DNA of 64,000 bases from Mesorhizobium sp. WSM3860 (GCF_002294995.1 NZ_NSGF01000003.1:1-64000); one strand, 5' to 3'. Counted from the stretch's first letter, positions 26,789 through 37,174 are shown. The notes: generated from the sequence alone by a model not told the origin. Numbers and translations are program-made.

Positions 26789-27627
26789 GCGAGCCCCTGG
26801 CGCCCAATGCATCAGTTACCGTCGGCAAGGTCTTCTTCGCCAACAATGCGCCCTTGTCGCTGATCGCCGGACCCTGCCAACTTGAATCGCGCCAGCACGC
26901 CTTCGACATGGCCGGCGCGCTGAAGGAACTGACCACAAGGCTCGGCATCGGGCTCGTGTACAAGACGAGCTACGACAAGGCCAACCGCACCTCGCTTGGC
27001 GGCGCGCGCGGCGCTGGGCTCGAGGCGGCGATGCCGATCTTCGACGACCTGCGCAAGGAGTTCGGACTGCCGGTGTTGACCGACGTCCACACCGAGGAGC
27101 AATGCGTATTGGTCGCGCCACATGTCGATGTGCTGCAGATACCGGCCTTTCTCAGCCGGCAGACGGATCTGCTGATTGCGGCGGCGCGTACCGGCAAGGT
27201 CGTGAACGTCAAGAAAGGGCAGTTCCTGGCGCCATGGGACATGAAGAATGTCGTCGCCAAGGTCACGGGATCCGGCAATGCCAACGTGCTGGTCACCGAG
27301 CGTGGCGCCTCCTTCGGCTACAACACACTTGTGTCGGACATGCGAGCGCTGCCGATTATGGCCGAGATCGGCGCGCCGGTTATCTTCGACGCCACCCATT
27401 CCGTGCAGCAGCCAGGCGGGCAGGGCGGCTCGACCGGCGGCGAACGACGCTTCGTTGAAACGCTCGCGCGCGCGGCCGCGGCGATCGGCGTTGCCGGCGT
27501 GTTCATCGAAACCCACCAGGATCCGGACAACGCCCCCTCCGACGGCCCCAACATGGTGCCTTTGAAGAATCTTCCCGCATTGCTGGAAAGGCTGATGGCG
27601 TTCGATCGGATAGCCAAGGGGCCGTAG
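26785..27627 (+). CDS. kdsA: 3-deoxy-8-phosphooctulonate synthase
   Basis: Condenses PEP with arabinose 5-phosphate to give Kdo-8-phosphate for lipopolysaccharide inner core. The 280-residue product has the family landmarks IAGPCQLES (PEP site), KTSYDKANRTS, DVHTEEQ, NVKKGQFLAPWDM and the FDATHSVQQPGG catalytic segment. ATG 26785 overlaps the VOC stop. The two glycosyltransferase genes at 5946-7949 would act further along the same surface pathway. Enolase, its PEP supplier, lies nearby at 28462. Confidence 0.95.
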   Translation: MSEPLAPNASVTVGKVFFANNAPLSLIAGPCQLESRQHAFDMAGALKELTTRLGIGLVYKTSYDKANRTSLGGARGAGLEAAMPIFDDLRKEFGLPVLTDVHTEEQCVLVAPHVDVLQIPAFLSRQTDLLIAAARTGKVVNVKKGQFLAPWDMKNVVAKVTGSGNANVLVTERGASFGYNTLVSDMRALPIMAEIGAPVIFDATHSVQQPGGQGGSTGGERRFVETLARAAAAIGVAGVFIETHQDPDNAPSDGPNMVPLKNLPALLERLMAFDRIAKGP

Positions 27628-27666
27628 CACGGCAGCCGAAATCTGGAACCTTCGCCCGCTCCCCTC

Positions 27667-27685
27667 ATTGTCCAAAACGGACAAT
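27667..27685. promoter_or_regulatory. palindrome in the PRC-barrel gene leader
   Basis: ATTGTCC-AAAAC-GGACAAT is a perfect 7-bp inverted repeat, 20 bp upstream of the ATG at 27706. It could be an operator or, in RNA, a hairpin just above the ribosome site GAGAGGAG. Confidence 0.45.
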
Positions 27686-27705
27686 CAAATGAGAGGAGCA
27701 CAACA

Positions 27706-28071
27706 ATGACTACTCCGTCTGGCCACACCGAAGCCATCGCCGCCTCGCGCGTCATCGGCACCTCGGTCTACAACACCGCAGGCGACAGCATCGGCAGCAT
27801 CGAGGACGTTATGCTCGACAAGATGTCGAACGGCATCATGTTCGCGGTCATCGGCTTCGGCGGTTTCCTCGGCATGGGCGAGAAGTATCACGCCATTCCG
27901 TGGGCAAGCCTCGATTATGATGAAAACATGGGCGGCTACGTCGTGCCTTTCACGAAGGAGCAGCTCAAGGCAGCACCGGCCTACTCGATCGAAGAATTGA
28001 CCGGCGCCGATGGTGAAGCGGCCCGCGACGCATCCTTCGAATACTACCACGTGAAGCCCTACTGGCATTGA
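27706..28071 (+). CDS. PRC-barrel domain protein
   Basis: A 121-residue cytoplasmic protein with one PRC-barrel (ASRVIGTSVYNTAGDSIGSI through KYHAIPWASLDYDENMGGYVV), the fold of the photosynthetic reaction-centre H subunit and RimM. Stand-alone forms are common in rhizobia and often stress-linked, though the role is unclear. GAGAGGAG gives a good ribosome site. A palindrome lies in the leader and a strong hairpin lies downstream. Confidence 0.85.
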   Translation: MTTPSGHTEAIAASRVIGTSVYNTAGDSIGSIEDVMLDKMSNGIMFAVIGFGGFLGMGEKYHAIPWASLDYDENMGGYVVPFTKEQLKAAPAYSIEELTGADGEAARDASFEYYHVKPYWH

Positions 28072-28097
28072 TCGGCCTGAGCGGCTGCCAGAATCGA

Positions 28098-28125
28098 GAA
28101 GGCCCCCGGATATCCGGGGGCCTTC
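28098..28125. terminator. perfect 28-bp palindrome between convergent genes
   Basis: GAAGGCCCCCGG and CCGGGGGCCTTC flank ATAT-centred bases, giving a hairpin of high stability. There is no long T run, but its place between the PRC-barrel and lipoprotein genes suggests a bidirectional stop. Confidence 0.6.
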
Positions 28126-28139
28126 GAGCGTTGAGGAAC

Positions 28140-28262
28140 CTATTCAGCGGCCCGAAGGGTGGATAGCTCCGTGGAGCTCTGCTGAGGCTTCTGGGTGTCA
28201 CAGGACGTCAGGAACGCCGCCGCGATCAGGAACAAACTCACGATACCGCTCAACTGGGACAT
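28140..28262 (-). CDS. small lipoprotein (40 residues)
   Basis: ATG 28262 is preceded by GAGGAG 7 nt upstream. The product begins MSQLSGIVSLFLIAAAFLTS, then Cys: LTSC is a proper lipobox, so the mature lipoprotein is only about 20 residues (CDTQKPQQSSTEL...). The stop TAG is at 28140-28142. It is too short for most gene finders. Function is unknown; the orientation is opposite to the PRC-barrel gene and to enolase. Confidence 0.65.
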   Translation of the reverse strand: MSQLSGIVSLFLIAAAFLTSCDTQKPQQSSTELSTLRAAE

Positions 28263-28380
28263 GGCGAAACTCCTCGTGTTTCGCCCCGCGCAAACACGAC
28301 CATAAATCAGAAGGGCGAGTCACGTGCATGACTAATGATGACAAAGATTTGCGCTTCGTGACTCTTGCCGCCGGCAATAA

Positions 28381-29736
<1,356 letters not shown>

Positions 29737-29762
29737 CCCGGACAAGCTAATATTGGTTGTTG

Positions 29763-29789
29763 AGAGGCGGGTTTTTCCCGCCTCTTTTT
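29763..29789 (+). terminator. eno terminator
   Basis: AGAGGCGGG, loop of T and C, CCCGCCTCT followed by TTTT; about 27 bp after the eno stop. Confidence 0.85.
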
Positions 29790-29894
29790 GCTTCGGCAGG
29801 TCTCATTCCGGCCAACCGTAACCGTCCATTAAGCACAATCGGGCGAAAAAGACTCGGACAGCCGCTTGCGCTCGCGGCCGAAAGGGTTCGGGTC

Positions 29895-30218
29895 ATGTGG
29901 ACACGTCAGCACAAGCAGAGAAACACCGGCAAGCTGATCGTTCCGTCGCTCTGCGTGCTGTTCCTCGCCTATTTCGGCTTCCATGCCTATCACGGCGAGT
30001 TCGGCATCTACTCCAAATATCGGCTTCAGGCCCAGGCGGCCGAACTCCAGGCTCAGCTCGACGCCGTCAAGGCGCGCCGGATCGACTTCGAACGTCGTGT
30101 CCAGCTCATGCATGAAGGCACGCTGGAAAAGGACATGCTTGACGAGCAGGCCCGAAAGGCGCTCAATTTGTCCCAGCCGGACGAAATCACCATCATGCTG
30201 CCCGCTTCGGCAAAATAA
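29895..30218 (+). CDS. septum formation initiator (FtsB/DivIC) family protein
   Basis: Bitopic division protein of 107 residues. A short cytoplasmic tail (WTRQHKQRNTGK) is followed by one membrane helix (LIVPSLCVLFLAYFGFHAY, about residues 13-32) and a periplasmic coiled coil (YRLQAQAAELQAQLDAVKARR). It matches FtsB in layout and probably helps recruit FtsL/FtsQ. ATG 29895 is chosen as the family-like start, as the frame extends upstream. Its place between eno and pdhA is the same as in other bacteria where ftsB follows eno. Confidence 0.85.
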   Translation: MWTRQHKQRNTGKLIVPSLCVLFLAYFGFHAYHGEFGIYSKYRLQAQAAELQAQLDAVKARRIDFERRVQLMHEGTLEKDMLDEQARKALNLSQPDEITIMLPASAK

Positions 30219-30267
30219 CCGAACTTAGGTTAATCACACTTATTCGCAATGATTCTAATCGCTTAGG

Positions 30268-30290
30268 ATGCATGTCAGCCATGCATTTTT
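30268..30290 (+). terminator. weak terminator-like hairpin after the FtsB-like gene
   Basis: ATGCATG-TCAGC-CATGCAT forms a perfect 7-bp stem, followed by four T. It is AT-rich, so strength is doubtful. Confidence 0.4.
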
Positions 30291-30352
30291 CAGCATGGCG
30301 CATTGCATTCTTGCGTGTTAGCCTCGCTCAAATCGGTGGGGAGACGGTCGCT

Positions 30353-30388
30353 CTCCCTGAATGTCCGCGAAGAGACGCCAACAGGGAG
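30353..30388 (+). promoter_or_regulatory. pdhA leader hairpin covering the ribosome binding site
   Basis: CTCCCTG (30353-30359) is exactly complementary to CAGGGAG (30382-30388), which is the ribosome binding site six bases before the pdhA ATG. The 22-nt loop has further AGAGACG/CGC bases. Folding would hide the site. Confidence 0.5.
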
Positions 30389-30394
30389 TGATGC

Positions 30395-31441
30395 ATGGCC
30401 ACCGCCGCCAGAAAAGCGCCTGCCAAGTCCAAATCCAGATCCGACGGCAAATCGTCGGCCCTTTCCACCCCCAAGCCAGCCGACTTCACCAAAGAAGAAG
30501 AGCTCTCCGCCTACCGGCACATGCTGCTCATTCGCCGCTTCGAGGAGAAGGCGGGCCAGCTCTACGGCATGGGCTTTATCGGCGGCTTCTGCCACCTCTA
30601 TATCGGCCAGGAGGCCGTCGTTACCGGCATGAAGATGGCGCTGATTGAGGGCGACCAGATGATCACCGCCTATCGCGACCATGGCCACATGCTGGCGATG
30701 GATCTTTCGCCGCGCGGCGTCATGGCCGAACTCACCGGGCGTCGTGGCGGCCTGTCGAAGGGCAAGGGCGGCTCCATGCACATGTTCTCCAAGGAGAAGC
30801 ATTTCTACGGCGGTCACGGCATCGTCGGCGCGCAGGTGTCGCTGGGCACAGGCCTGGCCTTCGCCAACCGCTATCGCGACAACAAGAATGTCGCGCTGAC
30901 CTATTTCGGCGACGGCGCAGCCAACCAGGGCCAGGTCTATGAAAGCTTCAACATGGCCTCGCTGTGGAAGCTGCCGGTGATCTACATCATCGAAAACAAC
31001 CGCTATGCCATGGGCACGTCGGTGTCGCGCTCATCCGCCGAGACCGACTTCTCCAACCGCGGCGCTTCCTTCAAGATTCCCGGCATCCAGGTCGACGGCA
31101 TGGACGTTCGCGCGGTCAAGGCAGCCGGCGATGTCGCCGCCGAATGGTGCCGCGCCGGCAACGGCCCGCTGATCCTCGAGATGCAGACTTATCGCTATCG
31201 CGGCCACTCGATGTCCGACCCGGCGAAATATCGCTCCAAGGAGGAAGTGCAGAAGATGCGCTCCGAGCACGACCCGATCGAACAGGTCAAGGCGCGCCTG
31301 ACGGATAAGAAGTGGGCGAGCGAGGACGATCTCAAGGCCATCGACAAGGAGGTCCGCGACATCGTCGCCGACGCCGCCGAATTTGCCCAGCACGACGCCG
31401 AGCCGGATCCGTCCGAGCTCTGGACCGACATCGTACTCTAA
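30395..31441 (+). CDS. pdhA: pyruvate dehydrogenase E1 component subunit alpha
   Basis: Thiamine-diphosphate subunit of heterotetrameric E1, decarboxylating pyruvate in the cytoplasmic PDH complex. The 348-residue product has the TPP motif [17 protein letters not shown], the [10 protein letters not shown] substrate region and the phosphorylation-loop-like [16 protein letters not shown]. The N-terminal 35 residues are Ala/Lys/Ser rich and probably flexible. It leads the run pdhA-pdhB-pdhC-(two small genes)-lpdA-lipA. Its ribosome site may be hidden in a hairpin. Confidence 0.96.
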   Translation: MATAARKAPAKSKSRSDGKSSALSTPKPADFTKEEELSAYRHMLLIRRFEEKAGQLYGMGFIGGFCHLYIGQEAVVTGMKMALIEGDQMITAYRDHGHMLAMDLSPRGVMAELTGRRGGLSKGKGGSMHMFSKEKHFYGGHGIVGAQVSLGTGLAFANRYRDNKNVALTYFGDGAANQGQVYESFNMASLWKLPVIYIIENNRYAMGTSVSRSSAETDFSNRGASFKIPGIQVDGMDVRAVKAAGDVAAEWCRAGNGPLILEMQTYRYRGHSMSDPAKYRSKEEVQKMRSEHDPIEQVKARLTDKKWASEDDLKAIDKEVRDIVADAAEFAQHDAEPDPSELWTDIVL

Positions 31442-31454
31442 GGAGGGCAAGGAC

Positions 31455-32873
31455 ATGCCGATCGAAATTCTCATGCCCGCTCTCTCGCCGACGATGGAAG
31501 AGGGCAATCTTTCCAAGTGGTTGAAGAACGAAGGCGACAAGGTCGTCGCCGGCGACGTCATCGCCGAGATCGAGACCGACAAGGCGACGATGGAAGTCGA
31601 AGCTGTCGACGAAGGCACGCTCGGCAAGATTCTGATCGCCGCCGGAACCGAGGGCGTCAAGGTCAACACGCCGATCGCCGTGCTGTTGCAGGATGGCGAG
31701 AGCGCTGCTGATGTCGGCAAGGCCGCGCCCGCTTCCACTCAAGACGCGGTTTCCTCGGGCGGCCAGCGTACCGATGCGGCCGAGGAAGGCTCGAAGGCAT
31801 CTCCGCAGGATGCCGGCGAGGCTCCGAAGGCAGTTCCCGCCGCTCCGGTGGCGAAACCGGCCGCCGATCCGGACATCCCCGCCGGCACCGAGATGGTCTC
31901 GACCACGGTGCGCGAGGCGCTTCGCGACGCCATGGCGGAGGAAATGCGCCGCGACGGCGATGTCTTCGTCATGGGCGAGGAAGTCGCCGAGTACCAGGGC
32001 GCCTACAAGATCACGCAGGGCCTGCTGCAGGAATTCGGTCCGCGGCGCGTCGTCGACACGCCGATCACCGAACACGGCTTTGCCGGCGTCGGCGTCGGCG
32101 CAGCCATGGCAGGCTTGAAGCCGATCGTCGAGTTCATGACTTTCAACTTCGCCATGCAGGCGATCGACCAGATCATCAACTCGGCCGCCAAGACGCTCTA
32201 TATGTCCGGCGGCCAGATGGGCGCGCCGATCGTCTTCCGCGGTCCGAACGGGGCGGCCGCCCGCGTCGCCGCCCAGCACTCGCAGTGCTATGCCGCCTGG
32301 TACAGCCACGTCCCCGGCCTGAAAGTAGTGATGCCTTACACGGCCGCCGACGCCAAGGGCCTGCTCAAGGCCGCGATCCGCGACCCGAACCCGGTCATCT
32401 TCCTGGAGAACGAGATCCTCTACGGCCAATCCTTCGACGTGCCGAAGCTCGACGATTTCGTGCTGCCGATCGGCAAGGCGCGCATCCACAAGCAGGGCAG
32501 GGATGTCACCATCGTCTCCTTCGGCATCGGCATGACCTATGCGGTCAAGGCGGAAGCCGAACTGCGCGGCATGGGCATCGACGCCGAGATCATCGATTTG
32601 AGAACCGTCCGTCCGCTCGACTTCGATACGATCATCGCTTCGGTCAAGAAGACCAACCGCCTAGTGGTGGTAGAAGAGGGCTTCCCGCAGAGCTCGGTCG
32701 GCGACCACATCGCCAGCCAGGTCTCGCAGCGCGCCTTCGACTTCCTCGATGCGCCGGTGATCACCATCGCCGGCAAGGACGTGCCGATGCCCTATGCGGC
32801 CAACCTCGAGAAGCTGGCGCTGCCCAATGTCGGCGAAGTCGTCGAGGCGGTCAAAGCCGTCACCTATCGCTGA
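31455..32873 (+). CDS. pdhB: pyruvate dehydrogenase E1 subunit beta with N-terminal lipoyl domain
   Basis: Partner of PdhA in E1. Unlike the enterobacterial or mitochondrial form, it starts with a lipoyl domain (residues 1-78, lipoyl lysine K43 in [10 protein letters not shown]), then an Ala/Pro linker to about residue 140, then the E1 beta transketolase-like core ([16 protein letters not shown]...). Total length is 472 residues. The lipoyl domain is nearly identical to that of PdhC in the same operon. A lipoylated E1 beta is known from rhizobia. ATG 31455 follows AAGGAGG. Confidence 0.96.
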   Translation: MPIEILMPALSPTMEEGNLSKWLKNEGDKVVAGDVIAEIETDKATMEVEAVDEGTLGKILIAAGTEGVKVNTPIAVLLQDGESAADVGKAAPASTQDAVSSGGQRTDAAEEGSKASPQDAGEAPKAVPAAPVAKPAADPDIPAGTEMVSTTVREALRDAMAEEMRRDGDVFVMGEEVAEYQGAYKITQGLLQEFGPRRVVDTPITEHGFAGVGVGAAMAGLKPIVEFMTFNFAMQAIDQIINSAAKTLYMSGGQMGAPIVFRGPNGAAARVAAQHSQCYAAWYSHVPGLKVVMPYTAADAKGLLKAAIRDPNPVIFLENEILYGQSFDVPKLDDFVLPIGKARIHKQGRDVTIVSFGIGMTYAVKAEAELRGMGIDAEIIDLRTVRPLDFDTIIASVKKTNRLVVVEEGFPQSSVGDHIASQVSQRAFDFLDAPVITIAGKDVPMPYAANLEKLALPNVGEVVEAVKAVTYR

Positions 32874-32891
32874 GCCGGTCGGGAGGACAAT

Positions 32892-34265
32892 ATGCCAATC
32901 AACATCACCATGCCGGCTCTCTCGCCCACCATGGAGGAGGGCAATCTCGCCAAGTGGCTGGTCAAGGAAGGCGATAAGGTTTCGCCCGGCGACGTGATCG
33001 CCGAGATCGAGACCGACAAGGCGACGATGGAAGTCGAAGCCGTCGATGAGGGCACAGTCGCCAAGCTCGTCGTTCCGGCAGGCACCGAAGGCGTCAAGGT
33101 CAATGCGGTGATCGCCATCCTGGCAGGAGAAGGCGAGGATGCCGGTGCTGCCGCAAAGAGCGATGGCGGTGCGCCCAAGGCGGAAGCTCCGAAAGCGGAC
33201 TCTGCGAAGGCCGAGGCGCCCATGGAAGCGCCGAAGCCGGCCGCAGCCGCTGCGGCACCCGCGCCGGCGAAGGCCGAGCCTGCACCGGTCGCCAACGGCC
33301 ACGCCGGCGGCGAGCGCGTGTTTGCCTCACCGCTCGCGCGCCGCATCGCCAAGGATGCCGGCGTCGACGTGGCGGCGCTTAGCGGTTCCGGGCCGCATGG
33401 CCGCGTGGTGAAGGCCGATGTCGAGGCGGCGATCGCTTCCGGCGGCGCCAAGGCGCCTGCCGCCAAGGCGCCGGCGGGTGGGCCGCCGGCTGCTCCGGCC
33501 CCCGCGCCCAAGCCGATGTCGGACGACCAGGTGTTGAAACTCTTCGCCGAAGGCTCCTACGAGCTCGTCCCGCACGACAATATGCGCAAGACCATCGCGC
33601 GCCGCCTGGTCGAGGCCAAGAGCACCATCCCGCATTTCTATCTGACGCTCGACTGCGAGCTCGACGCGCTGCTGGCGCTGCGCACGCAGCTCAACGCCGC
33701 GGCCCCGATGCGGAAAACCGACAAGGGCGAGGTCCCGGCCTACAAGCTCTCGGTCAACGACATGGTGATCAAGGCGATGGCCATGGCGCTGATGGCGGTG
33801 CCGGACGCGAATGCTTCCTGGACCGACAACGCCATGGTCAAGCACAAGCATGCCGATGTCGGCGTCGCCGTGTCGATCCCCGGCGGCCTGATCACGCCGA
33901 TCATCCGCCACGCCGACGAAAAGACGCTGTCCGTCATCTCCAACGAGATGAAGGATCTGGCAAGCCGCGCCCGCAGCCGCAAGCTGAAACCCGAGGAGTA
34001 CCAGGGCGGCACCACGGCCGTGTCCAATCTCGGCATGTTCGGCGTCAAGGATTTTGCCGCCGTCATCAACCCGCCGCACGCGACGATCCTTGCGGTCGGC
34101 GCGGGTGAAGAGCGCGCCATCGTGAAGAAAGGCGAGATCAAGATCGCCACCATGATGTCGGTGACGCTGTCGACCGATCACCGCGCCGTCGACGGCGCGC
34201 TCGGTGCGGAACTGCTCGGGGCCTTCAAGCGCATGATCGAGAATCCGATGGGCATGCTGGTGTAA
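32892..34265 (+). CDS. pdhC: dihydrolipoamide acetyltransferase (E2 of PDH)
   Basis: Core of the PDH complex; transfers acetyl from lipoyl to CoA. The 457-residue product has one lipoyl domain (K43), an Ala/Pro/Lys linker, a peripheral-subunit-binding domain (FASPLARRIAKDAGVDVAALSGSG...) and the catalytic domain with STDHRAVDGA near the C-terminus containing the active-site His. It begins 18 bp after pdhB with a GGAGG site. Confidence 0.96.
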   Translation: MPINITMPALSPTMEEGNLAKWLVKEGDKVSPGDVIAEIETDKATMEVEAVDEGTVAKLVVPAGTEGVKVNAVIAILAGEGEDAGAAAKSDGGAPKAEAPKADSAKAEAPMEAPKPAAAAAAPAPAKAEPAPVANGHAGGERVFASPLARRIAKDAGVDVAALSGSGPHGRVVKADVEAAIASGGAKAPAAKAPAGGPPAAPAPAPKPMSDDQVLKLFAEGSYELVPHDNMRKTIARRLVEAKSTIPHFYLTLDCELDALLALRTQLNAAAPMRKTDKGEVPAYKLSVNDMVIKAMAMALMAVPDANASWTDNAMVKHKHADVGVAVSIPGGLITPIIRHADEKTLSVISNEMKDLASRARSRKLKPEEYQGGTTAVSNLGMFGVKDFAAVINPPHATILAVGAGEERAIVKKGEIKIATMMSVTLSTDHRAVDGALGAELLGAFKRMIENPMGMLV

Positions 34266-34280
34266 GGAAAGGAAAAGGCG

Positions 34281-34703
34281 GTGCGGAAATTCTTCACCAG
34301 CCTTTTCGCCTTCATTCTTTCAGGTCTGGCTGGCGTACTTGTCGTTCAAGAGCTGGCGGTCATCACTGGCGCGACAGAGGAATACATTCTGGTTTTCGCG
34401 GCCACGGTGATGATCGTCATTGTGGTCACGGTCGCTTTCTTCCTTGTTCAGTTCCGAGCCGAGCCGGTGCGGGCGGTCGACCGGATGCTGCGGTGGCTGC
34501 TTGCGACCCCCGCGATCATTGTGATTGCGCTCGCCGGCTGGACGTTTTCGGTGCCGGCCGAGAACCGGGCGACCGCAGGTAACCTTTCGATCGTTGCCGG
34601 GCTGATCCCGCCGGGCGCAGCGGCGATCATCGTGCAATGGCTGTTCGTGCGCTGGCGGCTCAAGCGCTCGTCGGCGGCGTTCGGCAGGGGGACAACCGCA
34701 TGA
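34281..34703 (+). CDS. multi-pass membrane protein, function unknown
   Basis: A 140-residue hydrophobic protein with four predicted helices (about residues 7-25, 37-58, 72-90 and 101-122) and a basic C-terminus (RWRLKRSS). The start is GTG 34281 with AAGGAAAGG upstream. I do not recognise a family. It sits inside the PDH operon between pdhC and a hydrolase gene, and its stop overlaps the next start by ATGA. Confidence 0.7.
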   Translation: MRKFFTSLFAFILSGLAGVLVVQELAVITGATEEYILVFAATVMIVIVVTVAFFLVQFRAEPVRAVDRMLRWLLATPAIIVIALAGWTFSVPAENRATAGNLSIVAGLIPPGAAAIIVQWLFVRWRLKRSSAAFGRGTTA

Positions 34704-35338
34704 AGTCAATTCTCAGCTATGGCGACTCGCTGACTTGGGGCTACGACGCCGCCAACCTCGGGCGCCATGCGCTGGAGGACCGCTGGCCGAGCGTGCTCAA
34801 GGCGGCGCTGGGCGACGGCATCGAGGTCATCGCAGAGGGGCTGAACGGCCGCACCACCGCCTTCGATGATTACCTGGCCGGCGCGGATCGGAATGGCGCG
34901 AGGACGCTGCCGACGATCCTCACGACGCACGCGCCGCTCGACCTGATCATCATCATGCTGGGCGCCAACGATATGAAGCCGTGGATCCACGGCAATCCCG
35001 TTGCCGCCAAGCAGGGCATGCAGCGCCTGATCGATATCGTGCGCGGCCACGACTATCCGTTCGACTGGCCGGCTCCGCAGATCCTCATTGTCGCGCCGCC
35101 CGCGGTCACGCGCACCGAGAATGCCGAGTTCAAGGAAATGTTCGCCGGCGGCGATGACGCCTCGAAGCGGCTGGCGCCGCAATATTCCACACTTGCCGAC
35201 GAGGCGGGCTGCGGTTTCTTCGACGCCGGCACCGTGGCAACGACCACGCCGCTCGACGGTGTCCATCTCGATGCCGAAAACACGCGCCGGATCGGCCGCG
35301 CGCTGGCCCCGCTCGTGCGTGTGATGCTCTCACTCTAA
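34700..35338 (+). CDS. SGNH/GDSL family hydrolase
   Basis: Esterase or thioesterase of 212 residues. The four SGNH blocks are visible: SYGDSLTWGY (nucleophile Ser near residue 9), EGLNGRTT, IIMLGANDMK and DGVHLDAENTR (catalytic Asp/His). No signal peptide, so cytoplasmic. It overlaps the membrane-protein gene by ATGA and precedes lpdA by 27 bp. Its presence in a PDH operon hints at acyl-CoA or acyl-ester housekeeping, but that is a guess. Confidence 0.85.
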   Translation: MKSILSYGDSLTWGYDAANLGRHALEDRWPSVLKAALGDGIEVIAEGLNGRTTAFDDYLAGADRNGARTLPTILTTHAPLDLIIIMLGANDMKPWIHGNPVAAKQGMQRLIDIVRGHDYPFDWPAPQILIVAPPAVTRTENAEFKEMFAGGDDASKRLAPQYSTLADEAGCGFFDAGTVATTTPLDGVHLDAENTRRIGRALAPLVRVMLSL

Positions 35339-35365
35339 CCCCGAGAAAGTTCAGGGAGAAACCCC

Positions 35366-36814
35366 GTGGCTGAGAACTACGACGTTATCATTATCGGCTC
35401 TGGCCCCGGCGGCTATGTCACCGCGGTGCGCTCCGCCCAGCTCGGCTTCAAGACGGCGATCGTCGAGCGCGAGCATCTTGGCGGCATCTGCCTCAATTGG
35501 GGCTGCATCCCGACCAAGGCGCTGCTGCGTTCGGCCGAGATCATGCACTATTCCGACCACCTCAAGGACTACGGCCTGAAGCTCGAGGGCGGCAAGGTCA
35601 GCCCCGACACGGCCGCCGTCGTCGACCGCTCGCGCAAGGTTTCGCTCAGGCTGAATGGCGGCGTCGCCTTCCTGATGAAGAAGAACAAGGTCGACGTCAT
35701 TTGGGGTGAGGCGAAACTCTCAAAGCCTGGTGAGGTCGTCGTCTCCAAGACCGCCAAGAAGCCGATGGAGCCGCAGCCGCCGGTGCCGAAAGGCGTCAAG
35801 GGCGAGGGTGCCTACACGGCCAAGCACATCATCCTCGCCACCGGCGCCAGGCCGCGCGCGCTGCCCGGCATCGAGCCGGACGGCAAGCTGATCTGGACCT
35901 ATTTCGAGGCGATGGTGCCGAAGGAAATGCCGAAGTCGCTGCTGGTGATGGGCTCGGGCGCCATCGGCATCGAATTCGCTTCCTTCTACCGCACCATGGG
36001 CGCCGACGTGACCGTGGTCGAATTGCTACCGGCGGTGATGCCGGTCGAGGATGCCGAGGTCTCGAAATTCGCGCAAAAACAGTTCGAGAAGCAGGGCATG
36101 AAGATCTTGCTCGAGGCCAAGGTGACCAAGGTCGAGAAATCTTCCAACTCGGTCACCGCGCATGTCGAGATGAAGGACGGCAAGGTCGAAAAGATCACCG
36201 CCGACCGCATGATCTCGGCCATCGGCGTGCAGGGCAATATCGAGGGCCTCGGCCTCGAGGCGCTTGGCGTGAAGACGGATCGCGGCTGCGTCGTGGTCGA
36301 CGGCTACGGCAGGACGAATGTGCCCGGCATCTACGCCATCGGCGATGTGGCCGGGCCGCCAATGCTCGCCCACAAGGCCGAGCACGAGGGCGTGATCTGC
36401 GTCGAGAAGATCGCCAATATCCCGGGCGTGCATGCCATCGACAAGCTAAAGATCCCGGGCTGCACCTATTGCAGTCCGCAGGTCGCCTCGGTCGGCCTGA
36501 CCGAAGCCAAGGCCAAGGCCGAGGGCAAGGACATCCGCGTCGGCCGCTTCCAGTTCGGCGCCAACGGCAAAGCCATCGCGCTCGGCGAGGACCAGGGCTT
36601 CATCAAGACCATCTTCGACAAGAAGACCGGGCAGCTGCTGGGCGCGCATATGATCGGCGCCGAGGTGACCGAGCTCATCCAGGGTTTCGTCGTGGCGATG
36701 AACCTGGAGACCACAGAGGAAGAGCTGATGCACACGATCTTCCCGCATCCGACCCTGTCGGAGATGATGAAGGAAAGCGTGCTCGACGCCTATGGCCGCG
36801 CTTTGAACGCATGA
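35366..36814 (+). CDS. lpdA: dihydrolipoamide dehydrogenase (E3)
   Basis: FAD enzyme that re-oxidises dihydrolipoamide with NAD, here for the PDH complex. The 482-residue product has IIIGSGPGGYVTA for FAD, the redox pair C42/C47 in GGICLNWGCIP, the NAD motif VMGSGAIGIEFASF, AIGDVAGPPMLAHKAEHEG, and the C-terminal HPTLSEMMKE with the catalytic His-Glu pair. Start is GTG 35366 with AGGGAGAA upstream. It contains a slightly longer loop (KKPMEPQPPVPKGVKGEGAY) than E. coli Lpd. Confidence 0.95.
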   Translation: MAENYDVIIIGSGPGGYVTAVRSAQLGFKTAIVEREHLGGICLNWGCIPTKALLRSAEIMHYSDHLKDYGLKLEGGKVSPDTAAVVDRSRKVSLRLNGGVAFLMKKNKVDVIWGEAKLSKPGEVVVSKTAKKPMEPQPPVPKGVKGEGAYTAKHIILATGARPRALPGIEPDGKLIWTYFEAMVPKEMPKSLLVMGSGAIGIEFASFYRTMGADVTVVELLPAVMPVEDAEVSKFAQKQFEKQGMKILLEAKVTKVEKSSNSVTAHVEMKDGKVEKITADRMISAIGVQGNIEGLGLEALGVKTDRGCVVVDGYGRTNVPGIYAIGDVAGPPMLAHKAEHEGVICVEKIANIPGVHAIDKLKIPGCTYCSPQVASVGLTEAKAKAEGKDIRVGRFQFGANGKAIALGEDQGFIKTIFDKKTGQLLGAHMIGAEVTELIQGFVVAMNLETTEEELMHTIFPHPTLSEMMKESVLDAYGRALNA

Positions 36815-36916
36815 TAGACTGGTTGCGCGAGACTCAGACGCGGCAGCCGGAGGATTCTGAGGGCAAAGCAGTTCGTATCCGGATGCATTTTCACCTGATC
36901 AAGGAGGAATTGGCAT

Positions 36917-37174
36917 ATGGACGTGAATGGCGTGGGCTGGATAGCAGCCATCATCATCGGAGGCTTGGCCGGATGGCTCGCCGAAATGGTCATGAAGAGC
37001 AACACCGGAATCTTCATGAACATCATTTTGGGTATCGTCGGCGCGATCGTTCTCAATGCGATCTTACAAGCTCTCAACATCCAGTCCTTCGGCGCCGGCT
37101 GGTTCGCCTATCTGATCACCGGTTTCATCGGCGCCTGCCTGCTGATCTTTGTCGGCCGGCTGGTACGGCGCTGA
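36917..37174 (+). CDS. GlsB/YeaQ/YmgE family membrane protein
   Basis: An 85-residue, very hydrophobic, Gly-rich protein with three helices (GWIAAIIIGGLAGWLAEMVM, then IILGIVGAIVLNAIL, then LITGFIGACLLIFVGRLV). The family is stress-linked (transglycosylase-associated proteins), with no defined biochemical role. The ribosome site AAGGAGGA precedes ATG 36917. It lies between lpdA and lipA but is probably a separate unit. Confidence 0.85.
   Translation: MDVNGVGWIAAIIIGGLAGWLAEMVMKSNTGIFMNIILGIVGAIVLNAILQALNIQSFGAGWFAYLITGFIGACLLIFVGRLVRR

Noticed and set aside
27640..27666. GGAAC element before the PRC-barrel gene as an EcfG general-stress promoter
   Set aside because: The required CGTT -10 box at 16-17 bp is absent.
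30230..30268. Irr/ICE-like half-site (complement reads TTAGAATCATT) before pdhA
   Set aside because: Only one half resembles the motif; no iron-related gene is near.
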